In this document: positions 10,401 through 19,526 of the stretch, in pieces
How the letters are laid out: every line of letters starts with the position of its first letter
How positions within the stretch are numbered: position 1 is the stretch's first letter
From: Leidyana gryllorum EB-2025a
Lineage: Eukaryota > Apicomplexa
NCBI GenBank assembly: GCA_048772705.1
Contig: JBLWGC010000230.1
Coordinates: 124,001 to 188,000 of the forward strand
Length of the DNA: 64,000 nt
Direction: 5' to 3'
Program-made: the position numbers and the translations under genes
The notes under the pieces: generated by a model
Seen by the model: the letters and a program-made list of their open reading frames with translations, nothing else
Database searches by the model: none
What the model was told of the DNA's origin: nothing

Positions 10401-13400
10401 AACAACAACCACGACAGAACCCGAGACAACAACGGAAGCGGAAACCACCACTGCTGCTGCTGAGGAGACAACCACCACCACTGAAGCAACGACCACCACT
10501 ACGGAACCCGAGACCACGACCGAAGCGGAAACGACCACTGCTGCTCCTGAGGAGACAACTACCACCACTGAAGAAACCACAACCACTACAGAACCCGAGA
10601 CCACGACAGAAGCGGAAACGACCACTGCTGCTCCTGAGGAGACCACTACCACCACTGAAGAAACCACAACCACTACAGAACCGGAGACTACGACAGAAGG
10701 GGAAACGACCACTGCTGCTCCCGAGGAGACAACTACCACCACTGAAGAGACTACAACCACGACAGAACCGGAGACTACGACAGAAGCGGAAACGACCACT
10801 GCTGCTCCTGAGGAGACAACTACCACCACTGAAGAAACCACAACCACTACAGAACCCGAGACCACTACAGAAGCGGAAACAACCACTGCTGCTCCTGAGG
10901 AGACAACTACCACCACTGAAGAAACAACCACCACGACAGAACCCGAGACTACGACGGAAGCGGAAACAACCACTGCTGCTCCCGAGGAGACAACTACCAC
11001 CACTGAAGAAACTACAACCACTACAGAACCCGAGACCACTACAGAAGCGGAAACAACCACTGCTGCTCCTGAGGAGACAACTACCACCACTGAAGAGACT
11101 ACAACCACGACAGAACCCGAGACTACGACAGAAGCGGAAACAACCACTGCTGCTCCTGAGGAAACAACTACCACCACTGAAGAAACTACAACCACTACAG
11201 AACCGGAGACTACGACAGAAGCGGAAACGACCACTGCTGCTCCCGAGGAGACAACTACCACCACTGAAGAAACTACAACCACTACAGAACCGGAGACTAC
11301 GACAGAAGCGGAAACAACCACTGCTGCTCCTGAGGAGACAACTACCACCACTGAAGAAACTACAACTACTACAGAACCCGAGACCACGACAGAAGCGGAA
11401 ACAACCACTGCTGCTCCTGAGGAGACAACTACCACCACTGAAGAAACTACAACCACTACGGAACCCGAGACCACGACAGAGGCGGAAACGACCACTGCTG
11501 CTCCTGAGGAGACAACTACCACCACTGAAGAAACTACAACCACTACAGAACCCGAGACTACGACAGAAGCGGAAACGACCACTGCTGCTCCCGAGGAGAC
11601 AACTACCACCACTGAAGAAACCACAACCACGACAGAACCGGAGACCACGACAGAAGCGGAAACGACCACTGCTGCTCCTGAGGAGACAACTACCACCACT
11701 GAAGAAACTACAACCACTACAGAACCCGAGACCACTACAGAAGCGGAAACAACCACTGCTGCTCCTGAGGAGACAACTACCACCACTGAAGAAACAACCA
11801 CCACGACAGAACCCGAGACTACGACAGAAGCGGAAACGACCACTGCTGCTCCTGAGGAGACAACTACCACCACTGAAGAAACTACAACCACTACAGAACC
11901 CGAGACCACTACAGAAGCGGAAACGACCACTGCTGCTCCTGAGGAGACAACTACCACCACTGAAGAAACAACAACCACGACAGAACCCGAGACAACAACG
12001 GAAGCGGAAACCACCACTGCTGCTGCTGAGGAGACAACAACCACCACTGAAGAGACTACAACCACCACAGAACCGGAGACTACGACAGAAGCGGAAACGA
12101 CCACTGCTGCTCCTGAGGAGACAACTACCACCACTGAAGAGACTACGACCACTACTGAACCAGAGACTACGACAGAAGCGGAAACGACCACTGCTGCTCC
12201 TGAGGAGACAACTACCACCACTGAAGAGACTACAACCACCACAGAACCGGAGACTACGACAGAAGCGGAAACGACCACTGCTGCTCCTGAGGAGACAACT
12301 ACCACCACTGAAGAGACTACGACCACTACGGAACCCGAGACTACGACAGAAGCGGAAACGACCACTGCGGCTCCTGAGGAGACAACTACCACCACTGAAG
12401 AGACTACGACCACTACGGAACCCGAGACTACGACAGAAGCGGAAACGAGCACTGCTGCTCCTGAGGAGACAACTACCACCACTGAAGAGACTACGACCAC
12501 TACTGAACCAGAGACTACTACAGAAGCGGAAACGACCACTGCTGCTTCTGAGGAGACAACCACCACCACTGAAGAGACTACGACCACTACTGAACCAGAG
12601 ACTACGACAGAAGCGGAAACGACCACTGCTGCTCCTGAGGAGACAACTACCACCACTGAAGAGACTACGACCACTACTGAACCAGAGACTACGACAGAAG
12701 CGGAAACGACCACTGCTGCTCCTGAGGAGACAACTACCACCACTGAAGAGACTACAACCACCACAGAACCGGAGACTACGACAGAAGCGGAAACGACCAC
12801 TGCTGCTCCTGAGGAGACAACTACCACCACTGAAGAGACTACGACCACTACGGAACCCGAGACTACGACAGAAGCGGAAACAACCACTGCTGCTCCTGAG
12901 GAGACAACTACCACCACTGAAGAAACTACGACCACTACTGAACCAGAGACTACGACAGAAGCGGAAACGACCACTGCTGCTCCTGAGGAGACAACTACCA
13001 CCACTGAAGAGACTACGACCACTACTGAACCAGAGAGTACGACAGAAGCGGAAACGACCACTGCTGCTCCTGAGGAGACAACTACCACCACAGAACCGGA
13101 GACTACGACAGAAGCGGAAACGACCACTGCTGCTCCTGAGGAGACAACTACCACCACTGAAGAGACTACGACCACTACGGAACCCGAGACTACGACAGAA
13201 GCGGAAACAACCACTGCTGCTCCTGAGGAGACAACTACCACCACTGAAGAAACTACAACCACTACAGAACCGGAGACTACGACAGAAGCGGAAACGACCA
13301 CTGCTGCTCCCGAGGAGACAACTACCACCACTGAAGAAACTACAACCACTACAGAACCGGAGACTACGACAGAAGCGGAAACAACCACTGCTGCTCCTGA

Positions 13401-16400
13401 GGAGACAACTACCACCACTGAAGAAACTACAACTACTACAGAACCCGAGACCACGACAGAAGCGGAAACAACCACTGCTGCTCCTGAGGAGACAACTACC
13501 ACCACTGAAGAAACTACAACCACTACGGAACCCGAGACCACGACAGAAGCGGAAACGACCACTGCTGCTCCTGAGGAGACAACTACCACCACTGAAGAAA
13601 CTACAACCACTACAGAACCCGAGACTACGACAGAAGCGGAAACGACCACTGCTGCTCCCGAGGAGACAACTACCACCACTGAAGAAACCACAACCACGAC
13701 AGAACCGGAAACGACCACTGCTGCTCCTGAGGAGACAACTACCACCACTGAAGGAACTACAACCACTACAGAACCCGAGACCACGTCAGAACCGGAAACG
13801 ACCACTGCTGCTCCTGAGGAGACAACTACCACCACTGAAGAAACCACAACCACGACAGAACCCGAGACCACGACAGAAGCGGAAACAACCACTGCTGCTC
13901 CTGAGGAGACAACTACCACCACCGAAGAAATAACAACCACAACGGAACCCGAGACCACGACAGAAGCGGAAACGACCACTGCTGCTCCCGAGGAGACAAC
14001 TACCACCACTGAAGAAACTACAACCACTACAGAACCCGAGACTACGACAGAAGCGGAAACAACCACTGCTGCTCCTGAGGAGACAACTACCACCACTGAA
14101 GAAACTACAACCACTACCAAACCGGACACCACGACAGAAGCGGAAACAACCACTGCTGCTCCGGAGGAGACAACTACCACCACTGAAGAAACCACAACCA
14201 CGACAGAACCCGAGACCACGACAGAAGCGGAAACAACCACTGCTGCTCCTGAGGAGACAACTACCACCACCGAAGAAATAACAACCACAACGGAACCCGA
14301 GACCACGGCAGAAGCGGAAACGACCACTGCTGCTCCTGAGGAGACAACTACCACCACTGAAGAAACTACAACCACTACAGAACCCGAGACTACGACAGAA
14401 GCGGAAACGACCACTGCTGCTCCTGAGCAGACAACTACCACCACTGAAGAAACAACAACCACTACCGAACGGGAGACCACGACAGAAGCGGAAACAACCA
14501 CTGCTGCTCCCGAGGAGACAACTACCACCACTGAAGAAACTACAACCACTTCAGAACCGGAGACTACGACAGAAGCGGAAACAACCACTGCTGCTCCTGA
14601 GGAGACGACTACCACCACTGAAGAAACTACAACTACTACAGAACCCGAGACCACGACAGAAGCGGAAACAACCACTGCTGCTCCTGAGGAGACAACTACC
14701 ACCACTGAAGAAACTACAACCACTACGGAACCCGAGACCACGACAGAAGCGGAAACGACCACTGCTGCTCCTGAGGAGACAACTACCACCACTGAAGAAA
14801 CTACAACCACTACAGAACCCGAGACTACGACAGAAGCGGAAACAACCACTGCTGCTCCTGAGGAGACAACTACCACCACTGAAGAAACTACAACCACTAC
14901 AGAACCCGAGACCACGACAGAAGCGGAAACAACCACTGCTGCTCCTGAGGAGACAACTACCACCACTGAAGAAACTACAACCACTACAGAACCCGAGACC
15001 ACGACAGAAGCGGAAACAACCACTGCTGCTCCTGAGGAGACAACTACCACCACTGAAGAAACTACAACCACTACGGAACCCGAGACCACGACAGAAGCGG
15101 GAACGACCACTGCTCCTGAGGAGACAACTACCACCACTGAAGAAACTACAACCACTACAGAACCCGAGACTACGACAGAAGCGGAAACAACCACTGCTGC
15201 TCCTGAGGAGACAACTACCACCACTGAAGAAACTACAACTACTACAGAACCCGAGACCACGACAGAAGCGGAAACAACCACTGCTGCTCCTGAGGAGACA
15301 ACTACCACCACTGAAGAAACTACAACCACTACGGAACCGGAGACTACGACAGAAGCGGAAACGACCACTGCTGCTCCTGAGGAGACAACTACCACCACTG
15401 AAGAAACAACAACCACTACCGAACCGGAGACCACGACAGCAGCGGAAACAACCACTGCTGCTCCTGAGGAGACAACTACCACCACTGAAGAAACTACAAC
15501 CACTACGGAACCGGAGACTACCACAGAAGCGGAAACGACCACAGCTGCTCCTGAAGAAACAACTACAACCACTGAAGAGACTACAACCACTACTGAACCA
15601 GAGACTACGACAGAAGCGGAGACAACCACTGCTGCTTCAGAGGAGACAACCACCACCACTGAGGAGACTACCACCACCACAGAACCGGAGGCTACGACAG
15701 AAGCGGAAACGACCACTGCTGCTCCTGAGGAGACAACTACCACCACTGAAGAGACTACGACCACTACTGAACCAGAGACTACTACAGAAGCGGAGACGAC
15801 AACTGCTGCTCCAGAGGAGACAACTACCACCACTGAAGAGACTACCACCACTACTGAACCAGAGACTACTACAGAAGCGGAGACGACCACTGCTGCTCCA
15901 GAGGCGACAACCACCAGCACTGAGGAAACTACCACCACTACCGAGCCCGAAACTACGACAGAAGCGGAGACGACCACTGCTGCTCCAGAAGAGACGACCA
16001 CCACCACTGAAGAAACTACAACCACTACAGAACCAGAGACTACGACAGAAGCGGAAACAACCACTGCTGCTCCTGAGGAGACAACCACCACCTCAGAAGA
16101 AACTACAACCACTACAGAACCGGAGACTACCACAGAAGCGGAAACGACCACTGCTGCTCCTGAGGAGACAACTACCACCACTACCGAGCCCGAGACCACT
16201 ACAGAAGCAGAAACGACCACTGCTGCTCCTGAGGAGACAACTACCACCACCGAAGAAACTACAACAACTACAGAACCGGAGACTACGACAGAAGCGGAAA
16301 CGACCACTGCTGCTCCTGAGGAGACATCTACCCCCACCGAAGAGACTACAACCACTACAGAACCGGAGACTACGACAGAAGCGGAAACGACCACTGCTGC

Positions 16401-18174
16401 TCCTGAGGAGACAACTACCACCACCGAAGAAACTACAACCACTACAGAACCGGAGACTACGACAGAAGCGGAAACGACCACTGCTGCTCCTGAGGAGACA
16501 ACTACCACCACTACCGAGCCCGAGACCACTACAGAAGCAGAAACGACCACTGCTGCTCCTGAGGAGACAACTACCACCACCGAAGAAACTACAACAACTA
16601 CAGAACCGGAGACTACGACAGAAGCGGAAACGACCACTGCTGCTCCTGAGGAGACAACTACCCCCACCGAAGAGACTACAACCACTACAGAACCGGAGAC
16701 TACGACAGAAGCGGAAACGACCACTGCTGCTCCTGAGGAGACAACTACCACCACCGAAGAAACTACAACCACTACAGAACCGGAGACTACGACAGAAGCG
16801 GAAACGACCACTGCTCCAGAGGAGACAACTACCACCACTGAAGAGACCACAACCACTACAGAACCCGAGACGACGACAGAAGCGGAAACAACCACTGCTG
16901 CTCCTGAGGAGACCACCACAGAGGCCGAGACAACCACAACATTCCAAGCTGACACCACCACCACCGAACCTGAGGCCACTACCGAAGTTGAGACGACTAC
17001 TGCACCCGAAGAGACCACCACCACACAAGCTGAGACAACCACCGTCACCGAAGAGAGTACTACTGAGCCAACGACCACCACTGAAGAGACAACAGTGCCC
17101 GAAACCACAACAGAGCCCGGCTTGACCACCCAATCCGAAACTACGCACACCACTGGTTACCCAACTCCAGGGCCACCAACCGAGCCTCAAACTACCGAAC
17201 CCGAGACAACTGAGCCAGCAACAACTGAATATCCAACTACGGAACCCGAAACTACTCAGCCTGAGACCACTGTACCGACTGTGCCGACTGTACCTCCAAC
17301 TCGACCGCCGACCACCACGACGACACGTCGACCACATCCTCCGCCCCACCCACCGATCCACCCAGGTCATCCTTGGTGGAAACCGCACCATCATAAGCAT
17401 GACAAACACCCATCTCCTGGACCAAAGCCACCTCCGATCAAACCTCCCCCCCCACCTCCGCACCCGCATCCACCTCCGCACCCGCACCCCCATCCTCATC
17501 CCCATCCCCATCCTCATTCCCATTCAAAGACACACGACCACCATACCAAAAACGGACATACTCACAAGGACCCCTTCCCAGCGCACGAACACACACATCA
17601 TTACAGCAACCATCATCCAGTTGTAGACTCCCATGCCAAGCTTCCCCACCACTCCATGTCACATGGTTTCAAAGGACCGGCAGATTACAAATCATTAACA
17701 CACGACCTGTTCAAAGATCCCTTATCACACACTAAGCATATTTCATCACATGATGATTACCATCGATTGTTACCCACACTATTCGGACCTGCAGAACAAC
17801 TTCCTGGGTTGCTTGGGGGTCTTTTCTCAGAAGGCAAGATAGCCCCTGACACTTCAATTGGATCACAAGCCTTACGATCACCTGCGGACTATGCCTCTCT
17901 CCTCTCAGAAGGCAAGAAAGCCCCTGACACTTCAATTGGAACACAAGCCTCACGATCACCTGCGGACTATGCCTCTCTCCTCTCTCTACCCAATAATTCA
18001 CGCTTGAAGACTCCGTTGAAGAGAGTGTTTGGCGACAGATCCGAGGAGGCGAACCCGGTGGCCGGAGATATGCCGATAACGGCAGACGCACCCTCAACTG
18101 CTGACACAACAGATGGCACTTCACAGGTGGACACCTGGAACAGGTTGAGTCGTTTCTACGATCAGTACGTTTGA
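7402..18174 (+). CDS. Giant secreted mucin-like Thr/Glu repeat protein with a Cys-rich PAN/Apple-like head
   Basis: A single 10.8 kb exon encodes 3,590 residues. Order: signal peptide (MKLLWAAAATAASTCAQ); a Cys-rich head of about 260 residues that includes a PAN/Apple-like stretch (AAECQTLCQQEPDCLGFFY, then KKQCGL, near residues 172-200); a Thr/Glu/Pro/Ala repeat region (about residues 290-3170) of 29-residue units containing EETTTTTEE, TTTEPETTTEAE and TTTAAPE; a Pro/Thr linker; a Pro/His-rich block (HPHPPPHPHPHP, residues ~3290-3410) that could bind metal; and a tail with two copies of a ~26-residue segment (PDTSIG, SPADYASLL). The head could bind carbohydrate or protein, while the Thr tract is a natural substrate for O-glycosylation, so a surface or wall mucin is the best reading. 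No membrane or GPI tail is seen. The long frame, kept open through every repeat-size variant, shows it is under coding constraint. Confidence 0.85.
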   Translation: MKLLWAAAATAASTCAQSICYAPAPYRINNCVPCEQRVSWNENLCQVGFYQLPCAATVDECCTAPTNNNQISDQAECLAGSETGLDPAPRCEYAVSRNTEYTNEECVDLCEQWNALSPNVPQDLQDDFNEHCYEQRGPGDCFDRWIYGYGDGQLASIDDVYYTTDTAAECQTLCQQEPDCLGFFYRVDKKQCGLKNISMVTDAIQQPTENGAVIDTDICNYNQEYACDYLYKCAECDGVRRCVWESTAHIAGPKYCGQDLDVCDPIPPWFTSTTQCPTEPPTTAAPQTTVVETTTTTEETTTTTEEPTTSTEETTTTTEETTTTTEETTTTTEEPTTSTEETTTTTEETTTTTEETTTTTEETTTTTEPETTTEVETTTAAPEETTTTTQETTTTTEPETTTEAETTTAAPEETTTTTEETTTTTEPETTTEAETTTAAPEETTTTTEETTTTTEPETTTEAETTTAAPEETTTTTEETTTTTEPETTTEAETTTAAPEETTTTTEETTTTTEPETTTEAETTTAAPEETTTTTEETTTTTEPETTTEAETTTAAPEETTTTTEETTTTTEPETTTEAETTTAAPEETTTTTEETTTTTEPETTTEAETTTAAPEETTTTTEETTTTTEPETTTEAETTTAAPEETTTTTEETTTTTEPETTTEAETTTAAPEETTTTTEETTTTTEPETTTEVETTTAAPEETTTTTEETTTTTEPETTTEAETTTAAPEETTTTTEETTTTTEPETTTEAETTTAAPEETTTTTEETTTTTEPETTTEAETTTAAPEETTTTTEETTTTTEPETTTEGETTTAAPEETTTTTEETTTTTEPETTTEAETTTAAPEETTTTTEETTTTTEPETTTEAETTTAAPEETTTTTEETTTTTEPETTTEAETTTAAPEETTTTTEETTTTTEPETTTEAETTTAAPEETTTTTEETTTTTEPETTTEVETTTAAPEETTTTTEETTTTTEPETTTEAETTTAAPEETTTTTEETTTTTEPETTTEAETTTAAAEETTTTTEATTTTTEPETTTEAETTTAAPEETTTTTEETTTTTEPETTTEAETTTAAPEETTTTTEETTTTTEPETTTEGETTTAAPEETTTTTEETTTTTEPETTTEAETTTAAPEETTTTTEETTTTTEPETTTEAETTTAAPEETTTTTEETTTTTEPETTTEAETTTAAPEETTTTTEETTTTTEPETTTEAETTTAAPEETTTTTEETTTTTEPETTTEAETTTAAPEETTTTTEETTTTTEPETTTEAETTTAAPEETTTTTEETTTTTEPETTTEAETTTAAPEETTTTTEETTTTTEPETTTEAETTTAAPEETTTTTEETTTTTEPETTTEAETTTAAPEETTTTTEETTTTTEPETTTEAETTTAAPEETTTTTEETTTTTEPETTTEAETTTAAPEETTTTTEETTTTTEPETTTEAETTTAAPEETTTTTEETTTTTEPETTTEAETTTAAPEETTTTTEETTTTTEPETTTEAETTTAAPEETTTTTEETTTTTEPETTTEAETTTAAAEETTTTTEETTTTTEPETTTEAETTTAAPEETTTTTEETTTTTEPETTTEAETTTAAPEETTTTTEETTTTTEPETTTEAETTTAAPEETTTTTEETTTTTEPETTTEAETTTAAPEETTTTTEETTTTTEPETTTEAETSTAAPEETTTTTEETTTTTEPETTTEAETTTAASEETTTTTEETTTTTEPETTTEAETTTAAPEETTTTTEETTTTTEPETTTEAETTTAAPEETTTTTEETTTTTEPETTTEAETTTAAPEETTTTTEETTTTTEPETTTEAETTTAAPEETTTTTEETTTTTEPETTTEAETTTAAPEETTTTTEETTTTTEPESTTEAETTTAAPEETTTTTEPETTTEAETTTAAPEETTTTTEETTTTTEPETTTEAETTTAAPEETTTTTEETTTTTEPETTTEAETTTAAPEETTTTTEETTTTTEPETTTEAETTTAAPEETTTTTEETTTTTEPETTTEAETTTAAPEETTTTTEETTTTTEPETTTEAETTTAAPEETTTTTEETTTTTEPETTTEAETTTAAPEETTTTTEETTTTTEPETTTAAPEETTTTTEGTTTTTEPETTSEPETTTAAPEETTTTTEETTTTTEPETTTEAETTTAAPEETTTTTEEITTTTEPETTTEAETTTAAPEETTTTTEETTTTTEPETTTEAETTTAAPEETTTTTEETTTTTKPDTTTEAETTTAAPEETTTTTEETTTTTEPETTTEAETTTAAPEETTTTTEEITTTTEPETTAEAETTTAAPEETTTTTEETTTTTEPETTTEAETTTAAPEQTTTTTEETTTTTERETTTEAETTTAAPEETTTTTEETTTTSEPETTTEAETTTAAPEETTTTTEETTTTTEPETTTEAETTTAAPEETTTTTEETTTTTEPETTTEAETTTAAPEETTTTTEETTTTTEPETTTEAETTTAAPEETTTTTEETTTTTEPETTTEAETTTAAPEETTTTTEETTTTTEPETTTEAETTTAAPEETTTTTEETTTTTEPETTTEAGTTTAPEETTTTTEETTTTTEPETTTEAETTTAAPEETTTTTEETTTTTEPETTTEAETTTAAPEETTTTTEETTTTTEPETTTEAETTTAAPEETTTTTEETTTTTEPETTTAAETTTAAPEETTTTTEETTTTTEPETTTEAETTTAAPEETTTTTEETTTTTEPETTTEAETTTAASEETTTTTEETTTTTEPEATTEAETTTAAPEETTTTTEETTTTTEPETTTEAETTTAAPEETTTTTEETTTTTEPETTTEAETTTAAPEATTTSTEETTTTTEPETTTEAETTTAAPEETTTTTEETTTTTEPETTTEAETTTAAPEETTTTSEETTTTTEPETTTEAETTTAAPEETTTTTTEPETTTEAETTTAAPEETTTTTEETTTTTEPETTTEAETTTAAPEETSTPTEETTTTTEPETTTEAETTTAAPEETTTTTEETTTTTEPETTTEAETTTAAPEETTTTTTEPETTTEAETTTAAPEETTTTTEETTTTTEPETTTEAETTTAAPEETTTPTEETTTTTEPETTTEAETTTAAPEETTTTTEETTTTTEPETTTEAETTTAPEETTTTTEETTTTTEPETTTEAETTTAAPEETTTEAETTTTFQADTTTTEPEATTEVETTTAPEETTTTQAETTTVTEESTTEPTTTTEETTVPETTTEPGLTTQSETTHTTGYPTPGPPTEPQTTEPETTEPATTEYPTTEPETTQPETTVPTVPTVPPTRPPTTTTTRRPHPPPHPPIHPGHPWWKPHHHKHDKHPSPGPKPPPIKPPPPPPHPHPPPHPHPHPHPHPHPHSHSKTHDHHTKNGHTHKDPFPAHEHTHHYSNHHPVVDSHAKLPHHSMSHGFKGPADYKSLTHDLFKDPLSHTKHISSHDDYHRLLPTLFGPAEQLPGLLGGLFSEGKIAPDTSIGSQALRSPADYASLLSEGKKAPDTSIGTQASRSPADYASLLSLPNNSRLKTPLKRVFGDRSEEANPVAGDMPITADAPSTADTTDGTSQVDTWNRLSRFYDQYV
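8515..16905 (+). repeat. Coding minisatellite, 87 bp unit, about 95 copies
   Basis: The unit encodes 29 residues (EETTTTTEETTTTTEPETTTEAETTTAAP) and recurs every 87 bp. Some units are shortened by whole codons (near 13081, 13710, 15115, 16170, 16500), and none breaks the frame. Variant markers recur at whole multiples of the unit: an Ala-to-Val variant at 9481 and 10264 (783 bp, 9 units), an Ala-to-Gly variant at 9829 and 10699 (870 bp, 10 units), and an Ile variant near 13925 and 14273 (348 bp, 4 units). This shows that multi-unit blocks were copied recently. The copy number is length divided by unit, not a full count. Confidence 0.92.
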
Positions 18175-18271
18175 ACTCCCTTGCACGCGAGGGCATTTTT
18201 TACAAGAACTTGAGTTACCGCCGATACATCTTGCATTGAGCAGTTCATGTGGGCTTTAAAAAAGTGGGTGT

Positions 18272-18733
18272 TCAGAAATAGAATCCGCCATAGATGCCGG
18301 GGTAGCCATACCCGTAAGCGGGGTAGCCGTAGGGGTAGACGGGGTAGCCATAGCCATAGCCGCCATAGCCGCCATAGCCCCAGCCGCCGTAGCCGCCACG
18401 GTGCTTGTGGCCGAGCTTGCGAGCCTCAGGGAGCTCGGGGAGCTCGAGTCCAGCTTCGGTAGTCTCAGCTTCCTGTTCAGCCTCAGTGGTCTCGGCTTCC
18501 TCCTCCTGCTGACGACGGACCTCAGGCTCGGTGGTTTCGACTTCGGTGGTCTCAACTTCCTCCTCCTGCTGACGACGGATGGGAGCCTCAGTAGTCTCAG
18601 CCTCGGCCTCGGTGGTCTCGGCCTCAACCTCCTGCTTGTGTGACTTCTTCAAACCGAGGGAGCGGGGCTTGGGAGGCTTAGCGGTAGCGGTGGCCGCGAG
18701 AGCAGCGATGGCAATCAATTGGGTGATCTTCAT
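18272..18733 (-). CDS. Secreted protein with ETTE repeats and a Gly/Tyr-rich tail
   Basis: Single exon, 153 residues. Signal peptide (MKITQLIAIAALAATATA), a basic stretch (KPPKPRSLGLKKSHK), then repeats of ETTEA/ETTE broken by RRQQEEE motifs, and from about residue 110 a Gly/Tyr/Pro-rich tail (YGGWGYGGYGGYGYGYP). Gly/Tyr tails occur in cross-linked structural wall proteins. The ETTE repeats resemble the EAETTT part of the giant repeat protein, whose gene ends 97 bp away on the opposite strand. No catalytic domain is present. Confidence 0.75.
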   Translation of the reverse strand: MKITQLIAIAALAATATAKPPKPRSLGLKKSHKQEVEAETTEAEAETTEAPIRRQQEEEVETTEVETTEPEVRRQQEEEAETTEAEQEAETTEAGLELPELPEARKLGHKHRGGYGGWGYGGYGGYGYGYPVYPYGYPAYGYGYPGIYGGFYF

Positions 18734-18795
18734 GGTGTATAATGGGAGCTTGAAGAAAAGTCAGATGAGCAGTTGTCGTATATAATTCCGACAGA

Positions 18796-18803
18796 TGCAT
18801 GCG
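18796..18803 (-). promoter_or_regulatory. TGCATGCG element upstream of the ETTE-repeat gene
   Basis: This site is about 63 bp upstream of the ATG at 18733, in the short region before the next gene. It belongs to the TGCAYGC-like set found near several secreted-protein genes in this window. A regulatory role is inferred. Confidence 0.25.
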
Positions 18804-18872
18804 CCCCCTCGTCCACGGGCGGAGCCGAGTGACGTGTCACCCCTCAGTGTCCCGAACCGTGTGGGGTGCACG

Positions 18873-19457
18873 TTAGAGCTGTATGAGATCTTGAAGGTGA
18901 AAGCGTTGGAGAAACTGCCTAGTGGAGAGGTGCAAACGGGTTGATGGCGGCATTCGCAGATTTGACCTGATGGCGTCGACAACGACCGGGTTGTTGAGGA
19001 GGTGGTGGGAGGATCTTTCGGCCAGACACTTTTGTAGGAGGTGTAGTTGCCAAACTTCGTCTGCTTCATGGAGGGGGCTCGGTTCTTCGTCGAGCAAGAC
19101 GGAATTGCTGTGGAAGACGGAATTGCTGTGGGAGACGGTTGTCAAAGCGTCTACCAGAGCTGACCGGAACTTCTGAAAAGCCAGTTGAGTGTTACAACTC
19201 ATGCCTTGGAGCCATAGGAGCTCATGTAGGCGAGGTAGGAGTTGTAGGAGTCCATAAAAGTCAGTCTGTGTGAGGGTTGGTCGCTTGACGATGTCGGATA
19301 GGTGAAGGAATACGACTTCAGCATCGCGATCTTCAAGATCATCATAAGGGGACTGTAGAGACAGGGCTTCTAGGGTGTTTAAGATATTATCGAACGGATG
19401 ACTGCAGGTTAGCTGGTTGGCCACGTCTCGCCATGTGGCCGTTAACTTCAAGCTCAT
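18873..19457 (-). CDS. Hypothetical protein, 194 residues
   Basis: Intact single-exon frame from the ATG at 19457. No signal peptide or membrane segment; composition is leucine-, histidine- and serine-rich and predicted helical (for example DFYGLLQLLPRLHELLWLQG, WQLHLLQKCLAE). A short duplicated stretch (SHSNSVFHSNSV, residues ~110-121) marks a recent 18 bp duplication. It is divergent from the WS/DGAT gene (start codons about 70 bp apart), with a GCGTGCA heptamer at 19471-19477 between them. I do not recognise the family. Confidence 0.55.
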   Translation of the reverse strand: MSLKLTATWRDVANQLTCSHPFDNILNTLEALSLQSPYDDLEDRDAEVVFLHLSDIVKRPTLTQTDFYGLLQLLPRLHELLWLQGMSCNTQLAFQKFRSALVDALTTVSHSNSVFHSNSVLLDEEPSPLHEADEVWQLHLLQKCLAERSSHHLLNNPVVVDAIRSNLRMPPSTRLHLSTRQFLQRFHLQDLIQL

Positions 19458-19526
19458 AGTACTTCACACCGCGTGCATAGTGAGCACATTTTCATCATTC
19501 TAGGGTATGGTTTGAGAAGGGCTTGG

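Noticed and set aside
8515-16905. Regular 87 bp repeats considered as a CRISPR array.
   Set aside because: Units are contiguous coding repeats without spacers, in a eukaryotic intron-bearing context.
8568-17153. A 2,861-residue open frame on the minus strand opposite the repeat array (Val/Ser-rich).
   Set aside because: It is the antisense image of Thr/Glu-rich codons, which rarely make stops on the reverse strand. It has no start signal, no domain and follows the repeat period exactly.
16093-17523. A 476-residue minus-strand open frame over the end of the array and the Pro/His block.
   Set aside because: Same composition artefact: Gly/Arg/Ser-rich only, no domains, fully opposite a better supported coding region.
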